64,000 nt of DNA, taken from positions 1,409,140-1,473,139 of the forward strand of contig VWZL01005037.1 in the NCBI GenBank assembly GCA_013396915.1, written 5' to 3'. The notes beneath the pieces are model-generated. The model was not told the origin of the DNA. It did no database searches and saw only the letters and a list, made by a program, of their open reading frames with translations. Origin of the DNA: Stercorarius parasiticus. Lineage: Eukaryota; Chordata; Aves; Charadriiformes; Stercorariidae. Both the position numbers and the translations under genes were made by a program. Shown here one piece after another: positions 27,924-41,083 of this stretch (its first letter is position 1; every line of letters begins with the position of its first letter).

Positions 27924-28312
27924 AGCAGCCTGGATAAAAGAAGACCGGGGAGACCTTATTGCAGCCTTTCAGTCCTTAAAGGGGGCTTATAAGAAAGATG
28001 GGGACAAAATTTTAGCAGGACCTCTTGTGATAGGACAAGGGGTAATAGCATTAAACTGAAAGAGGATAGATTTAGACTAGAAATAAGGAATACATTTTTT
28101 TACAATGAGGGTGGTGAAACACTGGAATAGGTTGCCCAGAGAGGTGGTCAATGCCCCATCCCTGGAAACATTCAAGGTCAGGTTGGACGGGGCTCTGAGC
28201 AACCTGATCTAGTGGAAGATGTCCCTGCTCATTGCAGGGGGGTTGGACTAGATGACCTTTAAAGGTCCCTTCCAACTCAAACTATCCTATTATTCTATTA
28301 TTCTATTCTATT
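27924..28312 (+). mobile_element. CR1 LINE, 5'-truncated 3' end
   Basis: A non-LTR retrotransposon fragment in sense orientation. It starts inside the reverse-transcriptase ORF at the 'cagcctggataaaagaagaccggggagacc' type segment common in avian CR1 (27926-27955). It runs through the ORF2 C-terminus (MRVVKHWNRLPREVV from 28105, then APSLETFK, ending DGALSNLI-stop at 28212). Next comes the characteristic 3' UTR with 'gaagatgtccctgctcattg' and 'ggttggactagatgacctt'. It ends in a short ATTCT/ATTATTCT-type repeat (28283-28312), the CR1 tail. CR1 has no poly-A tail and usually no clear target duplication, as here. This is the common 5'-truncated form and cannot mobilise itself. Confidence 0.96.
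28105..28212 (+). pseudogene. CR1 ORF2 C-terminal fragment
   Basis: The last 35 codons of the CR1 reverse-transcriptase/endonuclease ORF, open from ATG 28105 to the stop TAG at 28210-28212. It starts MRVVKHWNRLPREVV and ends DGALSNLI. Upstream the frame carries stops (for example at AAACTGA-type codons before 28090), so it is only the intact tail of a decayed ORF. The same HWNRL-REVV-APSL-FK pattern appears in the minus-strand CR1 at 43.5 kb, which supports both assignments. There is no endonuclease or catalytic domain in this copy. Confidence 0.9.
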
Positions 28313-31197
28313 AAATAAATGCTAAATATGAAAAAATAGTTGAAAACAGTGAATGCGAGCCAAGAAGAGTATTACTGCTATGGAGAGAAATACAAACTTA
28401 CCATTTTTCTTTTGAAAATCTTTTTGCTCAAACAAAGGGATAGGGAATACGCTAAACTAATCAAGAATACACAGTGAGAGACCAAATGAAAAAAGCAATT
28501 CTCTCTGATCCCAGAAGGAACTGGGTATGAGACAAAACTGGATGTAGAAAGAAATTTAGGTGGGACATACAGCAGGAGAATTGATAAGCATTTACAACAA
28601 AGTTTGGGGGTAGACTGTATTTTCAAAAAGAGGAAGAATAATTCATCTTCTTATTTATTCTTTGCTAAGAATTAGGGTAATCGGAGTAAAAACTACACAT
28701 TTTTAGTACAAGAAAAGAATAGATATTGTGTGCAAAATGTCCCGGAGACTTTTATACCATGAGTGACAGCATTTAAAAAAAAAAAAAAAAAATCACCCAG
28801 GCCTGTGGTTTCAAAACAAACCTCCAAAATGCAAATGGTAATGTGTACCTGAAACAATGATCCGGGACCAGTTCTTCATATCAGTCTCAGCAGAGAAATT
28901 CTTTCTTTCTCACTGAGTAAAGCATACATAAAAGGAGAGGAACAACCCCCTTGTGTTTGTCTGTCCTGCCTACTGTGACTAGAATGCCACGATGGTGTCA
29001 AGACGAGACAGAGATCAGTTTGTTTGGAGCAGGAGAGTACAGCTTGGTTTATAATTCCAAATTTGGCCCATGCTTGGAGAGTAGAAATGGCATCGTCCCT
29101 ACCAGTCACGTTTATAGTAAGTCCAGGACAAGGGATTAGGTGGGTTTTGGCCTAATACCTCAGATCACAAAAGCATAACCTTTTTAATTCAGTCGGTGAC
29201 AGGTACCTTTTATCACAGCAAGGGAGTGTCTGTTTTTGCTTGAAACTTTAAGTGATTTACATAGTTTTAAGCATATTTCAAAATGGCAGAAATACGATGG
29301 AGTGCTATGATGGTTATGGAAAAAAGCCACTGACTGGATCTTCAATCACACATCATAGCAAAAATGGGCATCGCACAATCATTCCAAAATATTAGCATAA
29401 AACCCACGCAGCAACGAAATATAATTCAAGCCATGTGAAATCACTGGAATAAACCACAACAGATCATACACCATATTAAAAAATTCAAACCATTCTATCA
29501 GCTTCATTGCTACCCAGAAAACAGCTGAATTTCTTAGAATTGCTTAATCTAACTGTCACATCCCTGAAGATGTAGCCACAGACATCAACGTGTGCTGGCA
29601 ACTCTTATACAATATAAGCTCTCCAAGAGTACTGAATCCATAACCTTGGTACGGACACATGGCAAAACATGGGTTACCACATCTCTGCTCTTATTTTGTA
29701 AGCCGTGCTAATTAGATGAAACTACTTTGTGTACACAAAGCCGTTTTACCTCACACCATTGTTTTACTGGATAGACATTTCCTCAGACTGATTATCTGTG
29801 GTTACACTGCCTGAAACAGTCACACCATCGGGTATTTCTTCCTTTTTGCCTGTAAGAGACCCCAGGTATATTCCTGGTATTATTAATATTGCCCCTGCTA
29901 ACAACCACAAGGAGGACAGCACTGGCAGGATGAGTAAGGACAGCGGAAAACGACCACGTTACTTACTGTTGTATCTCAACAAGGACTTGTTGGTTCTCTT
30001 TTGGTTGTAAAAAAAGAGAATTGCCTGATCCAAACATGAGATGTCACTATTTTATTTTATGCACAAGCTGTGGATGCCAGCATATCAAAGAGATTTGAAG
30101 ACCCCAACCAGAACTACCATCTGATCAGAGCAGCTTAGTCCTTCTGGACAACTTCACAACACTTGGCGCAAAGATAAGGATTTTACATGCCACATTTTGG
30201 TCACATCAACACGTCTTTTAATTAACAGATTCAGCTTCCACCTGCAAATGGTATTCTGGAAATGAAACAGGTGTAGTTTTAAACTTAATAATGTCTCTGG
30301 GAGAAGGATGATAATAGAGACATTTGCTTGGCACAGATGCCACCTCCTGTAACAGAAGGACAATGATGGGATGGTAATCACTAGGCTAATATATATTCCA
30401 TGAAGTCCATTAACAGCTAAACAGCTACCGGGGAGGAGCAACTTTAGGAGGCACTGTGCTGGTTTCTGGAATGGGCCGTAACGTCCACACATAGCTTTAT
30501 TAACAAATGGAGCTACGTATAAACTGTGGAGTGAATACAACAACTGAGAATGCTGTCCTCAGAGTAACACGAAATATTATATACTTCCGCTTTCTAGCAA
30601 TATCATTCAGCATTTCTTATTCTTTTCTCAGCTTTGCAGTTGATTCTTTTAATCTCTGGACAATTTGCCTGTCTAGGTACAAATCAGATTACATCTCACT
30701 TCCACATTAGGTTCCCATCCCATATCCAAAGGTAAGTATTCCTCTCTAATTCGAAAACACAAATATTTCTTTTAGCATTTAAAACTTTTAGAGAAACACC
30801 TGTCTTTGACATCTGAAAATTCAAGTCATACAACACAGTGCCACCTTTTCCCAACAAAGATGATGTTATTGTCTGAAAAGAAACTCTGCAAAACTGACCC
30901 TGAGAAAATACCAAGTAATATTAACTTCTGCAGCTACTGGGTCAAGGAGTTGCAGAAATATAATGCTTGCTTAAGGTCATAAACTCTAGCACGATCCCAG
31001 CAATCACCCCGGGGGGGGCACTTGAGACTGTGACTCAAATCACCTCCTTGGCTTCCGCTTGCTCAGGCACGTGGCCCATCGCTATCGTCCTGCATTTTCT
31101 CAGCTCTTTGGTCAGTGAATTGAAAGACAGGGGTCAACTCAGTTCACATCCTTGTAAGGCAGCTGTGTTCTTTAGCCCACACATCATCACCTTATTA

Positions 31198-31226
31198 AAG
31201 ATTTAGTAGTATGAATACTAAATCTT
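31198..31226. other. Perfect 11-bp hairpin, 7-base loop
   Basis: AAGATTTAGTA (31198-31208) and TACTAAATCTT (31216-31226) are exact reverse complements around GTATGAA. The origin could be a small palindromic element or chance. Confidence 0.85.
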
Positions 31227-34200
31227 ATCAAGAGCCCACTGAATTTAACAAGGCTGCAGCTATTGGTTTATCTGGATCTTGGGTGCAACTCAGAGATCTG
31301 TGGAACTCCCCAGTACAATAACTCAGTACTACGTGTGGGAGAATATAAAGTCAGTGCAATTACTGCAGGGTCCAGAAATCAATGAATAACTCTTTTCAGG
31401 AGAGAGCTATGCTATGGCAGCTGTTCCACAACCCAGGGTGGGATTGATTCTGTGAGGCTGATAGAGGCTAAACACACTAAAAACCTCACTTGCTCATTAA
31501 AATAGGCATCTGTGACTGGGAATGCTCACAACAAGTAGAAAAATCATGCATCCTTTCCACACAGATACTTTTCAGAGCAGATGAAAAATTACGGAGTCCA
31601 TACTCTTTCTACTTCTACTTTTGCACAGCAGTACTCTACAATACTTTCCCATGTCTGGGAAAATCCATACCTACGATAGCAACAGAGACATACCTTGTGA
31701 TTATTGCTGTCCTCATAGATTTTCTTTCTTCTGTCTCTGACAAAAGGCTTTTTTTGACCAATGTGAATGATGATAGTAAATAGTCCGGTCAGATGATTTG
31801 CCACCATTTTGACTTCTTTCCTCATACCAGTGGATGAAAACCGGTGTTGTTCCTTTTCAGAGGTTCATACATTTTTCCATTCCCAGGTGTAAGTTAGGCA
31901 GCAGGCTATGTAACACAAATTCATGTTTCAGAAGTGCAACAGTTCAATACAGTCAGAGATTTGAAATGACAAGATAAGCACACCACATCAAACTACCAGT
32001 TACTACACAGCTTTAGTGAGCTGTACACAGTTTAGATCTATACACAGCAAACCCCAAGAAATTCAAAACTGGGTCCGGACTCATTTCCCTGTTTTGTAAG
32101 CCTAGAATATCTTTTCAACAATGGTCATCTGACTTTGGAAATAATTAAAAAAAGTTCCACCTTCTTGCTTCATTAAAAACATTTTGACACAGTTGTTCAT
32201 ACTAAAATATAAATACTATTCTCATGGCATATCAGACATTCAAGCCAGCATTAAAGTCTCCAACCAAAATCTCTGCATTCCCAACAGATCAAACTACAGT
32301 GGCTTGCAAAGTCTTTGGAATGAAATTGTATTGAATAATTCTACTGTTCATCAGTTATCAGCATTTCTTATAAGCATGTTGTCTGTGTCTACTGAAGCTC
32401 CCTGAGTGTAGACCATATCTTGTAGCCAGTCATCTCCACCTGAAATTCCAATTAGAAAAAATAAAATAAAACAAAAAAAGAGTTTACAGATCTGGATTCT
32501 AACAGACTGAGGACAGAAGCTGTGAGGACTTTATGGAAAGTTTTCGACCAGATGCTTTCTTTCTCAGACCAAGGAAGTTCCAAATCTCCATTTCCTGTTG
32601 TCAGTGGATCATTCCTGCCATTATTTCAATGACCATATCCTAAATGACTATTGGAAATACTCTGTGCCAGCTTTCCTAAGTAATTCCTGAAGCCTCATTC
32701 TCATTTCTTCCTCAGTCCCTCCCTTTTCTCCACATAGCAAGGGAAGTGCTTAGCATCTTTTGGGTTGTGATTCATATTTAAATTATTGCGTATGGCAATA
32801 ACTTCTTTTTCCTTTTTTCTAAATATGATAGCTCCTTGAAGCCATAGTCAAAATACGTCATTGCTAGGCTGAAGCATTCCCCACAAAAGCTAAGCGTGGT
32901 CTCTCATGGTCTCTCACAACTTCCTACTGCTTCATTTTGCCATCAAGTTAATTAATGATTCAACAATGATTTCTGTGGCACTCCTTGAGTTGTGCCCTCT
33001 CCCCTCTTTTCTTCTTCAAAATGTCTCATGCTATGCAACTTTTAGAGACTCTACGTTTCCCCCTCCTTGACACCTTTGAGGCAATAGACAATGGAAAAAA
33101 TCCTTTATGGAAGGTTTGTCGCCACTTGTATATCACAGCTTGGTCATCTTCTGTTTCTGCTCCTGCTTTTCTTCCATCAATTCCTCTTTCCACAGATCTT
33201 TCTTATTTGAGACCCTTTTGATTTGAGATCTTGGCAAATCATTCAAACTCCAAGCTGGTATCTTCTCTTCCCGCCTCCTGTTCTGTCCCCACCCCAATTC
33301 TGCGCTAGCAGTAACAGCAGAAAAAAGCAACTAGGTAGCACGCTAACGTTAAGAATATAATTAAAAACCATTAAAAGGTTTCAGTTGGCTTTCTTCCCAG
33401 ATTTTAACAGTAGATCAGTACATTTTAATTATGAAAATAATATATTGCCTGTTTTTAAAAGAAGTGCTTAGCTAAAATAAAACCATAGCCACAAAGATAT
33501 CAACACAACAGTTCGACTACGCACAACATAGTTGTTATTCACAAAATTTTCGTACCATAAAAAAATGCAGTGGATGAATAATACAAGAAGTTCTAGTATC
33601 TTCTGTATGGTAACACAGGTACTAGGAATTATTTGATCATTATGTATAATAATAGTATAATATGTTACACATCTTTATCTTTCTTTCTAAAGATTATTTT
33701 TTTCTGTGAACTGTTGGAGAACTGACTTAGACTAGAAAATGCAGATGAGCATCATATTAAGATGAAAACACAGCGCCTTCTTGGTTGTATTACTACCTAT
33801 CATCTTACAGTAGCGCTTTGAAACTTCAATTTTGGGAGAGCTCTCCGACTACTTCAAAACCAATAAATAACACAGGTCAGGGAACAGGATTAAGCCCTTA
33901 CCCACAAACATTGATACTGTTGAATTCTAGCGTTCCTCCTGGCAGAGTTTTGACCTTCACAAATTAGCACCTTCCCAGACAGTGCATGAGAGCAAGACCA
34001 GCCACAGCCCATACCGGGGACCACACTGGGGACCGCCCCCAATATGCAGTTTGGATGCTGACACCCTGTTTTGAGAAGGAAGTCAAATTAAACGCACAAC
34101 GTGATCTGTGACACTCCAGTTGGTCTCAGAGAATCGCCTAATTTTCCTTCCTGAAAGACAGTCTGTTGTGGTAGGTAAGATACATGCACAGACCAAGAGA

Positions 34201-34545
34201 TCACTAGGAGATCACAACTTAAATACAGAAACCTCAGAATTAATTAGAAAGAAGCAGCATAACCCTCCATTTTAATGATCCCCTAATATCTGGTCCAATG
34301 TTTTAATGGCAGAATCATCTTCTTTGATTTGTCTAATACTTTCCATTGCTTGCAACTCTGCCAGTGTACAAGATTTTCCAATTTCTGTGTTTGACTCAGG
34401 CTTTCATATTTTTTACGTATATCTACATGCCTATACACACACATATGCATATATTTCTTTTATATGTAATATACTCGTGCTTGTTCCTACCAAGCACAAA
34501 TCAAAAGAAATCAAGGTCATTGCAAAACACCAGTGAAATAAATAC

Positions 34546-34570
34546 AGGTAGCCTCTGATAGAGGCTACCT
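34546..34570. other. Perfect 11-bp hairpin, 3-base loop
   Basis: AGGTAGCCTCT (34546-34556) and AGAGGCTACCT (34560-34570) are exact reverse complements around GAT. The stem has six G/C pairs, stable for this AT-rich surrounding. No longer precursor-like stem extends on either side, so it does not look like a microRNA. Confidence 0.9.
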
Positions 34571-35771
34571 CTATTAGAACTAAATCTCATACTTGGTGTG
34601 AAGTAGATTCATCTGAGAGGGTTTGATTTTGCTTTCTGTGCTACTGAAATACAAGTAAAAAAAAGTGCTGGAAATAACTTAATCTCATTTTATTGTATCT
34701 GTCATTAATATATTATTTAACATTTTTCAACATTAATGAGGACATTTTAGGTAAAAAAGACAGGGAATACATAATCAAAAGGCTCAACAGCTCCCCTCCT
34801 ATGACATGAGCTGTAATTAAAGAATGTTTTATATTAAATTGAACTAAATTTAAAGAGCAATACTCTATTGCCAAGACTTTCATATACAAGGGATGGCTCT
34901 GAATTTGCAATCAGCCATTGCCTCAGACACAAAGATCTATTTGATCTATTTTTGCAGGAAATTATTAGAATATGAATTTCCCTGTTTTTTAATCCATTCT
35001 AGGATATACCATTCTTTAGATATGGCCAAGTTATTACCATGGCCACCCCACAGCATTCCTCTAAGTGTAATTTTTAAGGTCACCAATCTTATACCATAGA
35101 ATTATTTTAACCTGTGGTATTATTGTGGAAATTTTGCTAGGAAAAGTAATTATAACAGGAGTACCTTCCTCTATAGCAGCATAGGGAAATATAATTAGCA
35201 GAAGCCATGACTTTTAAACAGAAATGGACATTTAACAAAATTAATCATTAATTGTTTAGCAACACAGGACTATCTATCTGAGTATGGACATTTACACTAT
35301 ACTAACAGAGAATTATCAAGGTTTCAAATTTAGCAATACTATAAATAAAGTTATGAAAATAACTGACTTTTTGGTTCTCCTGGCTAAAGCACAGAGAAAA
35401 AAAGCTATTTTTCAGAACGTCTGATAAGAACAAATTATTTTCAGGTTAATCAAAATATTTGATTCTGTTCAAAGTGTTTCTTTTTGTTGTGTTTAAGCCA
35501 CTATTAAGCTCTGCAATTTTTCAAATAGTATGTCATTTCAAAATCAATAAATACTGAAACATTTTGACACATCTTAGCTAGGGTTTCTTCCCACACACGC
35601 TCTGAAGAGAACTATTCATAACATTCAACCCCAAACTGTAAATAACTGTGAATCTTACAAGAATCTGGGAAATTTCTGGTAGGGTTGGGAAGTTGAATGG
35701 TGACATGGGTTTATTAACAGTCGAAAGTTTCAGAGACAAACTTCTAAATTGAAGGAAGTTGAGAAATATTT

Positions 35772-35850
35772 AGGAGCAGTGACCTGTGCCCATGTCTCCC
35801 ACTACCAGATGGTGCCTTAACCCCTAAACTATAATTTATGCTTCTGTGCT
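35772..35850 (-). repeat. tRNA-related SINE remnant (MIR-like head)
   Basis: Read on the minus strand it follows the tRNA-like head of old amniote SINEs: 'tagtttaggggttaaggcacc' (where the consensus has 'ctagtggttagggcac'), 'tggtagtgggagacatggg', then 'cacaggtcactgctcc' (consensus 'ttcaagtccctgctc'). The order and spacing match along about 70 bases. The B box is degraded. The downstream MIR core is not clear, so it may be a head-only fragment or a different tRNA-SINE family. Confidence 0.5.
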
Positions 35851-36531
35851 GCATGAAACTCAATTTTTTTTCCGAAGAATAGCTCATCTTTACAGAAAAA
35901 CTAACTTTCTTGGAACATTTTCCTGGGAAGCTGTTGGTTCAATTCCTTTTAATCAAGAGAAGGAACTAAATCCAGGCTTCTTATTTCTTTATTAGCTGTT
36001 TGGTGCTGTACTAAAGTACATTTTCAGGATCAGCAGTAGTAGGATGTACTATACATACTCAGAAGAGGTAAGTCAGTAATTCAAATAGCACTCGCATACT
36101 GTTTTCAAGTAGCTGGCATTACAGAACAGCGTTTTGTTGCAATCCTGCAATCTTTTCATGCAGGATACTTTCAAACAAAGGATGTTATTGAGAAAGCCTC
36201 AGAAATTATGCTAGCTTTCATCAGTTGAGAGCTTCACCTATACAGCTAGTTTATCTTGAATGATGTAGTAATAATAGCCTTAAATTGTCAGAAGCAGGTT
36301 AAAGTGAAATACCAGGCTGTACATCGAATATTCACAATACATTTATTACCACAGACTGGAAGTCTAGACAGCAGTAAAGACAGATTAAAATAGTACCTCT
36401 CTCAAAGCATAAAAGTAACAGTGTGGTCATAAAACCTATGCGAGCAAGCAAGAATCTTTGAACAAGTTACAGAAGGTAGCAACCAATGAATTTCACAGGA
36501 ACTGCAAAAAAGAACAAGATTTCAAACCACT

Positions 36532-36584
36532 ATAATCACAAAATAAGTAACAAAGTAAGTAATAATCACAAAATAAGTAACAAA
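36532..36584 (+). repeat. 30-bp-period tandem repeat, two units
   Basis: ATAATCACAAAATAAGTAACAAA occurs at 36532-36554 and again exactly at 36562-36584, followed by a third partial AGTAACAAAATAA (36591-36603). The sequence is A-rich and local. Confidence 0.93.
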
Positions 36585-39424
36585 AAAAAAAGTAACAAAA
36601 TAAAGAATTGCAATTATATTCTCTTCTCATGCAAAATTATCACTTATACCAGGGGAAACTTTCTCTAGGGGAGAACTTCAACAAATTGGGTACTTATTTT
36701 TGAAAACCTTGTTGAGAAAGCAAGAAGAAATAATTTGGTATTTTCAAGGTAGCAACAATATCCTTACACAGAATTCTTTTGAAAGCTTACATTACTTTCT
36801 TTTTTTTTCCATCTTTGCACAGTTTGCATAAGGACTTAGCAAAATGAAGGCCATAATGACCAATTAAGTGAAGATGGAAGAATAAAAACAGGCCTCAAAA
36901 ACCTTTTATTCTCCAGCCTAAATAGTATTTTAAAATAAGGACTCACATCTGAATTCAAGGGTTGATAAGGTAAAATGAGGACATTCCCTTGAAGCAGAGC
37001 TTTAATACAAATTTGACCCTGAAAAAGGGTTGTGAAAGTAAATTAAGTATTTCTGTGGAATCCAGGCAGCTGGAGCGTGAGCGCAGGCACAGCAGGCAGT
37101 CGGTGCTGGGACACTTCTCCAGCTCTACACCCAAGTCAGCCCCATGGCTCAGTAGCCTCAGATAGCCCATCTCGTCATTCCTAGGTGGAGGAAAAGCAAA
37201 GGTTTCCATCCATCTCTTGAGGAAAGTGACCGTTACTAAGCCATGCCAGAAGCAGAGAATTAACTATAGGCCGTTACATATTCACCCCTACTTTAAGCTG
37301 CTCCCCCAGCTAGGCCTGCAGCAGGAGATCTCACCTCACCCCCAGACTAACCAGCTGTGCTTCTTTCAGCCTCCATGCTCCAAATTTCAAGTTTTTAAGC
37401 TGCACAGACTATAAAAAGCAAACTATTTGCCATACAGGGCCAAGGAGTCTACAGAAAGGGGCACTCGCCTCACTCCTTTTATTTTCTGTATTCACAAGCA
37501 ACTCCAGTGATGACTAACACTGTTATTTAGGTTCTATCCTAAAGAGTACAGCTATTTAGATTGCTCTTTATCCACTCACTCCAACAACAGCTGCGGTAGA
37601 ATTCCCACTTTAATGCAGTCAGACAATTGCCCTGCGTATTGTCTCCCTTTTTCCTTTATGGCTTGACCTTCAAGAGAATCACTAGGGCCTTAAGACTACA
37701 AAAGGACAGGCCAGCACAATAATTTCTTGTTAACGATTTTGTTCCAAATTCCTATGCTTGACACAAAGCAGAAAAATGAAATCTAGATGCCTGGGAATAA
37801 TTTTCTATTGAATACCCAGGAAGCCTAACGAAGAAAAATGTAATTCTCTGATATCTTGATGACCTCTCTGTATGTATTCTCCAAGACTGAACCACTGCCA
37901 CAAACCTGGGTAAATCCAAAGCTAAGTAACTGCAACCAATAATAAATTCAACCAATGAAAGGGGACCGTTCCCTCTCATTTCAACACATATAGATATGAA
38001 AATAGGGGGTTTACATTTACGCACATGTTAAAGAAAAAGCAAAAGAGAAAATCCTGCAAGAATAAAACAAGGTGGTTAGGATATGTAATGCAGAGAATCC
38101 ACCTCTAACTTGCTGTTAACCTTGCTTGAGCCTAACCTCAAAATGAGCTTCAACTTTTGTTTTATGGTTAGCACAATTATCTCGTGTAACTAACCTCTGT
38201 AAGGCATTATAAAGAAATGAATAAGGCACACAAGTACTTCAGTAAGGTACATGAAGTGCAAGTTTCAAGAACTGCCACTGCCAAAAAAGAATAAGAAGAT
38301 TTCAAAGTCATCCCTAAGTCTTCAAGGCATACCTTGAATGAAATGCCCGATGTGCAGAACTTGACTCTTACAGGATCCCAGTGTGGTGAAACCATGATTC
38401 TTCATCTTCTTCAATAAGTCATTTTTTTACTGTAGTCTCTTCTACTTTTGCATTAAAATATCCATGGGAAAAAAAAAAAAACAACTGTAAAAGTGTTTAT
38501 AAACTCACTTATCTTCAAGCTATTAAAATCAGTTCCTTACCTGCCTGAGGTTAAACATGTACAAAATATTTGCAGGATTAGGGATTCAGAGAACCACTGG
38601 GTAGCTATAAAAATTGTTTTACCACTTAGTGAAAAAGGAGCTTTAACAAGGTGAAAAGGAACATTCTGGATAATGGCTTGCTTTTTTGAAATAAGGGACA
38701 ATAATTCCCACTATCATTTTATGAGGCAATGATCTGATTTTTGAGACTACGGGCTTGACATTCTAAATCTGCATCATAAAGCCTCACTGCTAGGACTGAG
38801 AATTTGCTTTCACTTCTTTTCCATTCCCATTTTTTTAAAAAGAAAAGATTCTGTCTTTATTGAAATGGCTACAATATAAAACCAAAAATGTTTAGCTATT
38901 AGACCGTGTTACCAGCAAGTCATTTTTTTATCTTTTAATTTTTCCATGGAGCTGCAGTCTGATGGATGGAGAATTTTTCTCCTGGGACATTTCAGAAGCA
39001 CCAGTGGAAAGACTTACTGAATTCTTCAAGGACTTTGTGAATTCAGTTTTTAAATGATAACCTATCCAAACCAATTGCTCCAGCTGAGACAAAGGGCATC
39101 TTCTTAGTCTAATTACAGACGTTCAAAGTTGCATTTGAACTCCATTATAATCACCCAATATTTGAGCTGTAAAATTCATACTCTGATTCTCACTGCTTTC
39201 GTTATTCCATTATATTAAATGAATACAGCTCACAGGTGGAGGTATTTTAACCATGAACAGTTATGAAACAATATATACAGTACATAAGTCCATAAATGAA
39301 TAAAAGGTATTCGTACCAATTTTAAAAAATTAAATACCTGATAGCTTTGTATAGATACATACATTACACAAGTATAGCTACAATTAAAATATATTTCTGC
39401 AATCAATGCTTAAAAAAAGAAACC

Positions 39425-39451
39425 AACAAAACAAACAAACAAAAACAAACA
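39425..39451 (+). repeat. (AAAC)-rich simple repeat
   Basis: A run of imperfect AAAC/AAAAC units next to further A-runs. Low-complexity sequence. Confidence 0.85.
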
Positions 39452-40000
39452 GAAAAAAAACCCACCAGTCAAGTAGCTGTCTATGGAGCTGTTTAAAACA
39501 ATTGAGGCTATTGCCCCAAGCTAGTCTCCCACCTAGCACCTCCTGACCTGCAAAAGCAGGTTGGTTGAGCATTTCTTAGCTGCTTCCCTGCAAAGACGTC
39601 ACAGCTTAAACAACCTTCAGCTGAACTTCAAAGGCTGATGAAGGGAAATTTAAGCAAAGCCAACTACATTTGCACAGTAACAGGTGAGAAGCTTTCACAC
39701 TATCCCCTTGCTGAGGTCCAGTTAATAAGTGTGGTGATGTCCATCTGGCCATTTTATACCATGGCAGATGCTTCTAAGCAATTGCTTTCTGTAGTTCCCC
39801 TTTACAAACTTACACCAAAATACTGTAACTGCAGCAGTTATAACTTACACATTCTATTTTCACAATGCACGTTTAATTCAGATTAAGCTTTTCCAGTCCT
39901 TGTCCAGTTTAGTTTAGCACATTCATAAACTAAATTATTATAGAATCAGATAGTATACACAAACGCAGCCCAAAATAAGAAAATGTATGAATGATAACCG

Positions 40001-40620
40001 AATACATTTCTAGTAAAAATTTTTAAGGAGGACAAGTAAGAACTTTTAAGACAGTGATGATGTTGAGAACAGCAAAACCAGCAACCGCTTCAAGATGCCA
40101 CCCTACCCCATCTTCAGCTGTTGCGGATGGAAATATTTGACACAGTTATGATTTAGCAGCTATTCATAATTTATTAATAGTTTGAGGTAAATCAAGTGGT
40201 TAAATTTTAGCAGCATTTAATCATTAACAAATTTAGAGATTTACAAGGTGATTTAACAAAATAATTGAACAGTGACTTAATTACAGATTCAAAAATGACA
40301 AGATTCACACTAACTTACAAGATTCACAAGATTCACTCTAACTTACTAGAAGGTGTCCTAAATCAATATATTTGTATAAACGCCAAAACATATAAACATA
40401 CACCATTCGAGGAGTTGCACGTACACACCACCTAAGTCTTTAATTCTTAGGACCAAGGTCCCTTTGCAGTGGATGACTCCAGTGAGCTGACACGTGCCCC
40501 TTTTCCTATATCAATATATATGTGCATGAACACAAAAACATACGAACACACTGTCAAGGAGGCAGAAAATATTTGGATCCAGTAAAATGTATTAACACCC
40601 ACACTCCTAAAAGCTAACGT
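40001..40620. other. AT-rich, repeat-like stretch beside the LTR
   Basis: No gene. About 40130-40320 is unusually AT-rich with many TTTA/TTAA words and resembles parts of avian ERVL-type LTRs, but I cannot name a family or see ends. A 20-base unit near CAAGATTCAC-CTAACTTAC occurs at 40299-40318 and 40327-40346, with another partial copy between. A longer imperfect pair with period 148 lies at about 40357-40420 and 40505-40562. It may be an older LTR or satellite-like sequence into which the 40626-41554 element inserted. Confidence 0.4.
40357..40562 (+). repeat. Diverged tandem pair, period about 148 bp
   Basis: The segment starting CCTAAATCAATATATTTG (40357) is repeated in diverged form as CCTATATCAATATATATG (40505). 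The similarity continues through 'aaaacatataaacatacacc' versus 'aaaacatacgaacacactg'. Many substitutions mean it is old. Confidence 0.55.
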
Positions 40621-40852
40621 GTATATCAGAAACACATAGATGGCGAGGTGGAGGAAAGAGATGCTAGCCTATAGCTAAAGTTTCCATTTTCTCAAGTTTA
40701 GAGTAATGGGCAATAATTGAGACTCGAGAAGGTTGATTCGCCCTGGCCCTTTAACCCTCGAGGTGTTTACCTGAGTGGCATCCCAACTCAGGGGAGATGC
40801 TGGTCACTGCCTGCTGTGATCCAGGAGAAATCAAAGGGTCTCGGTACAGTGT

Positions 40853-40861
40853 TATTTATAG
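40853..40861 (-). promoter_or_regulatory. TATA-box-like motif in the LTR
   Basis: CTATAAATA on the minus strand, about 690 bases inside the presumed 5' end of the LTR. That is where a U3/R boundary promoter would sit. No AATAAA polyadenylation signal is seen between it and the LTR end. Inference only. Confidence 0.3.
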
Positions 40862-41083
40862 GGTCCAAGATAATTGACTTTCATCAGGTACTTGTCCATT
40901 TTGGCCCAACTCGGACAATGGGATTTCTGGTACTTTCCACCAGTTGCACAAGCCCAGAACTTCCTAAATCTTGAGGTTTTGGTATCATCTCCCCTTCTTT
41001 AAGCCACGATCCAGGTACTGTCAAGGGGGTGATCGATTATCAACTGTTTTCAAGCCATAAGGGACGCAGGAACCAGGTGCACT

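Larger units (their letters stand above)
27901..40000. other. Non-coding stretch with CR1 and SINE remnants
   Basis: Apart from the CR1 (27924-28312) and the tRNA-SINE remnant (35772-35850) this is unique AT-rich sequence. It holds an A18 tract (28775-28792), a CCCC-GGGGGGGG run (31007-31018), perfect 11-bp hairpins at 31198-31226 and 34546-34570, a 30-bp-period tandem repeat (36532-36584) and an (AAAC)-rich tract (39425-39451). The short frames have no recognisable domains or supporting splice structure. Confidence 0.7.
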
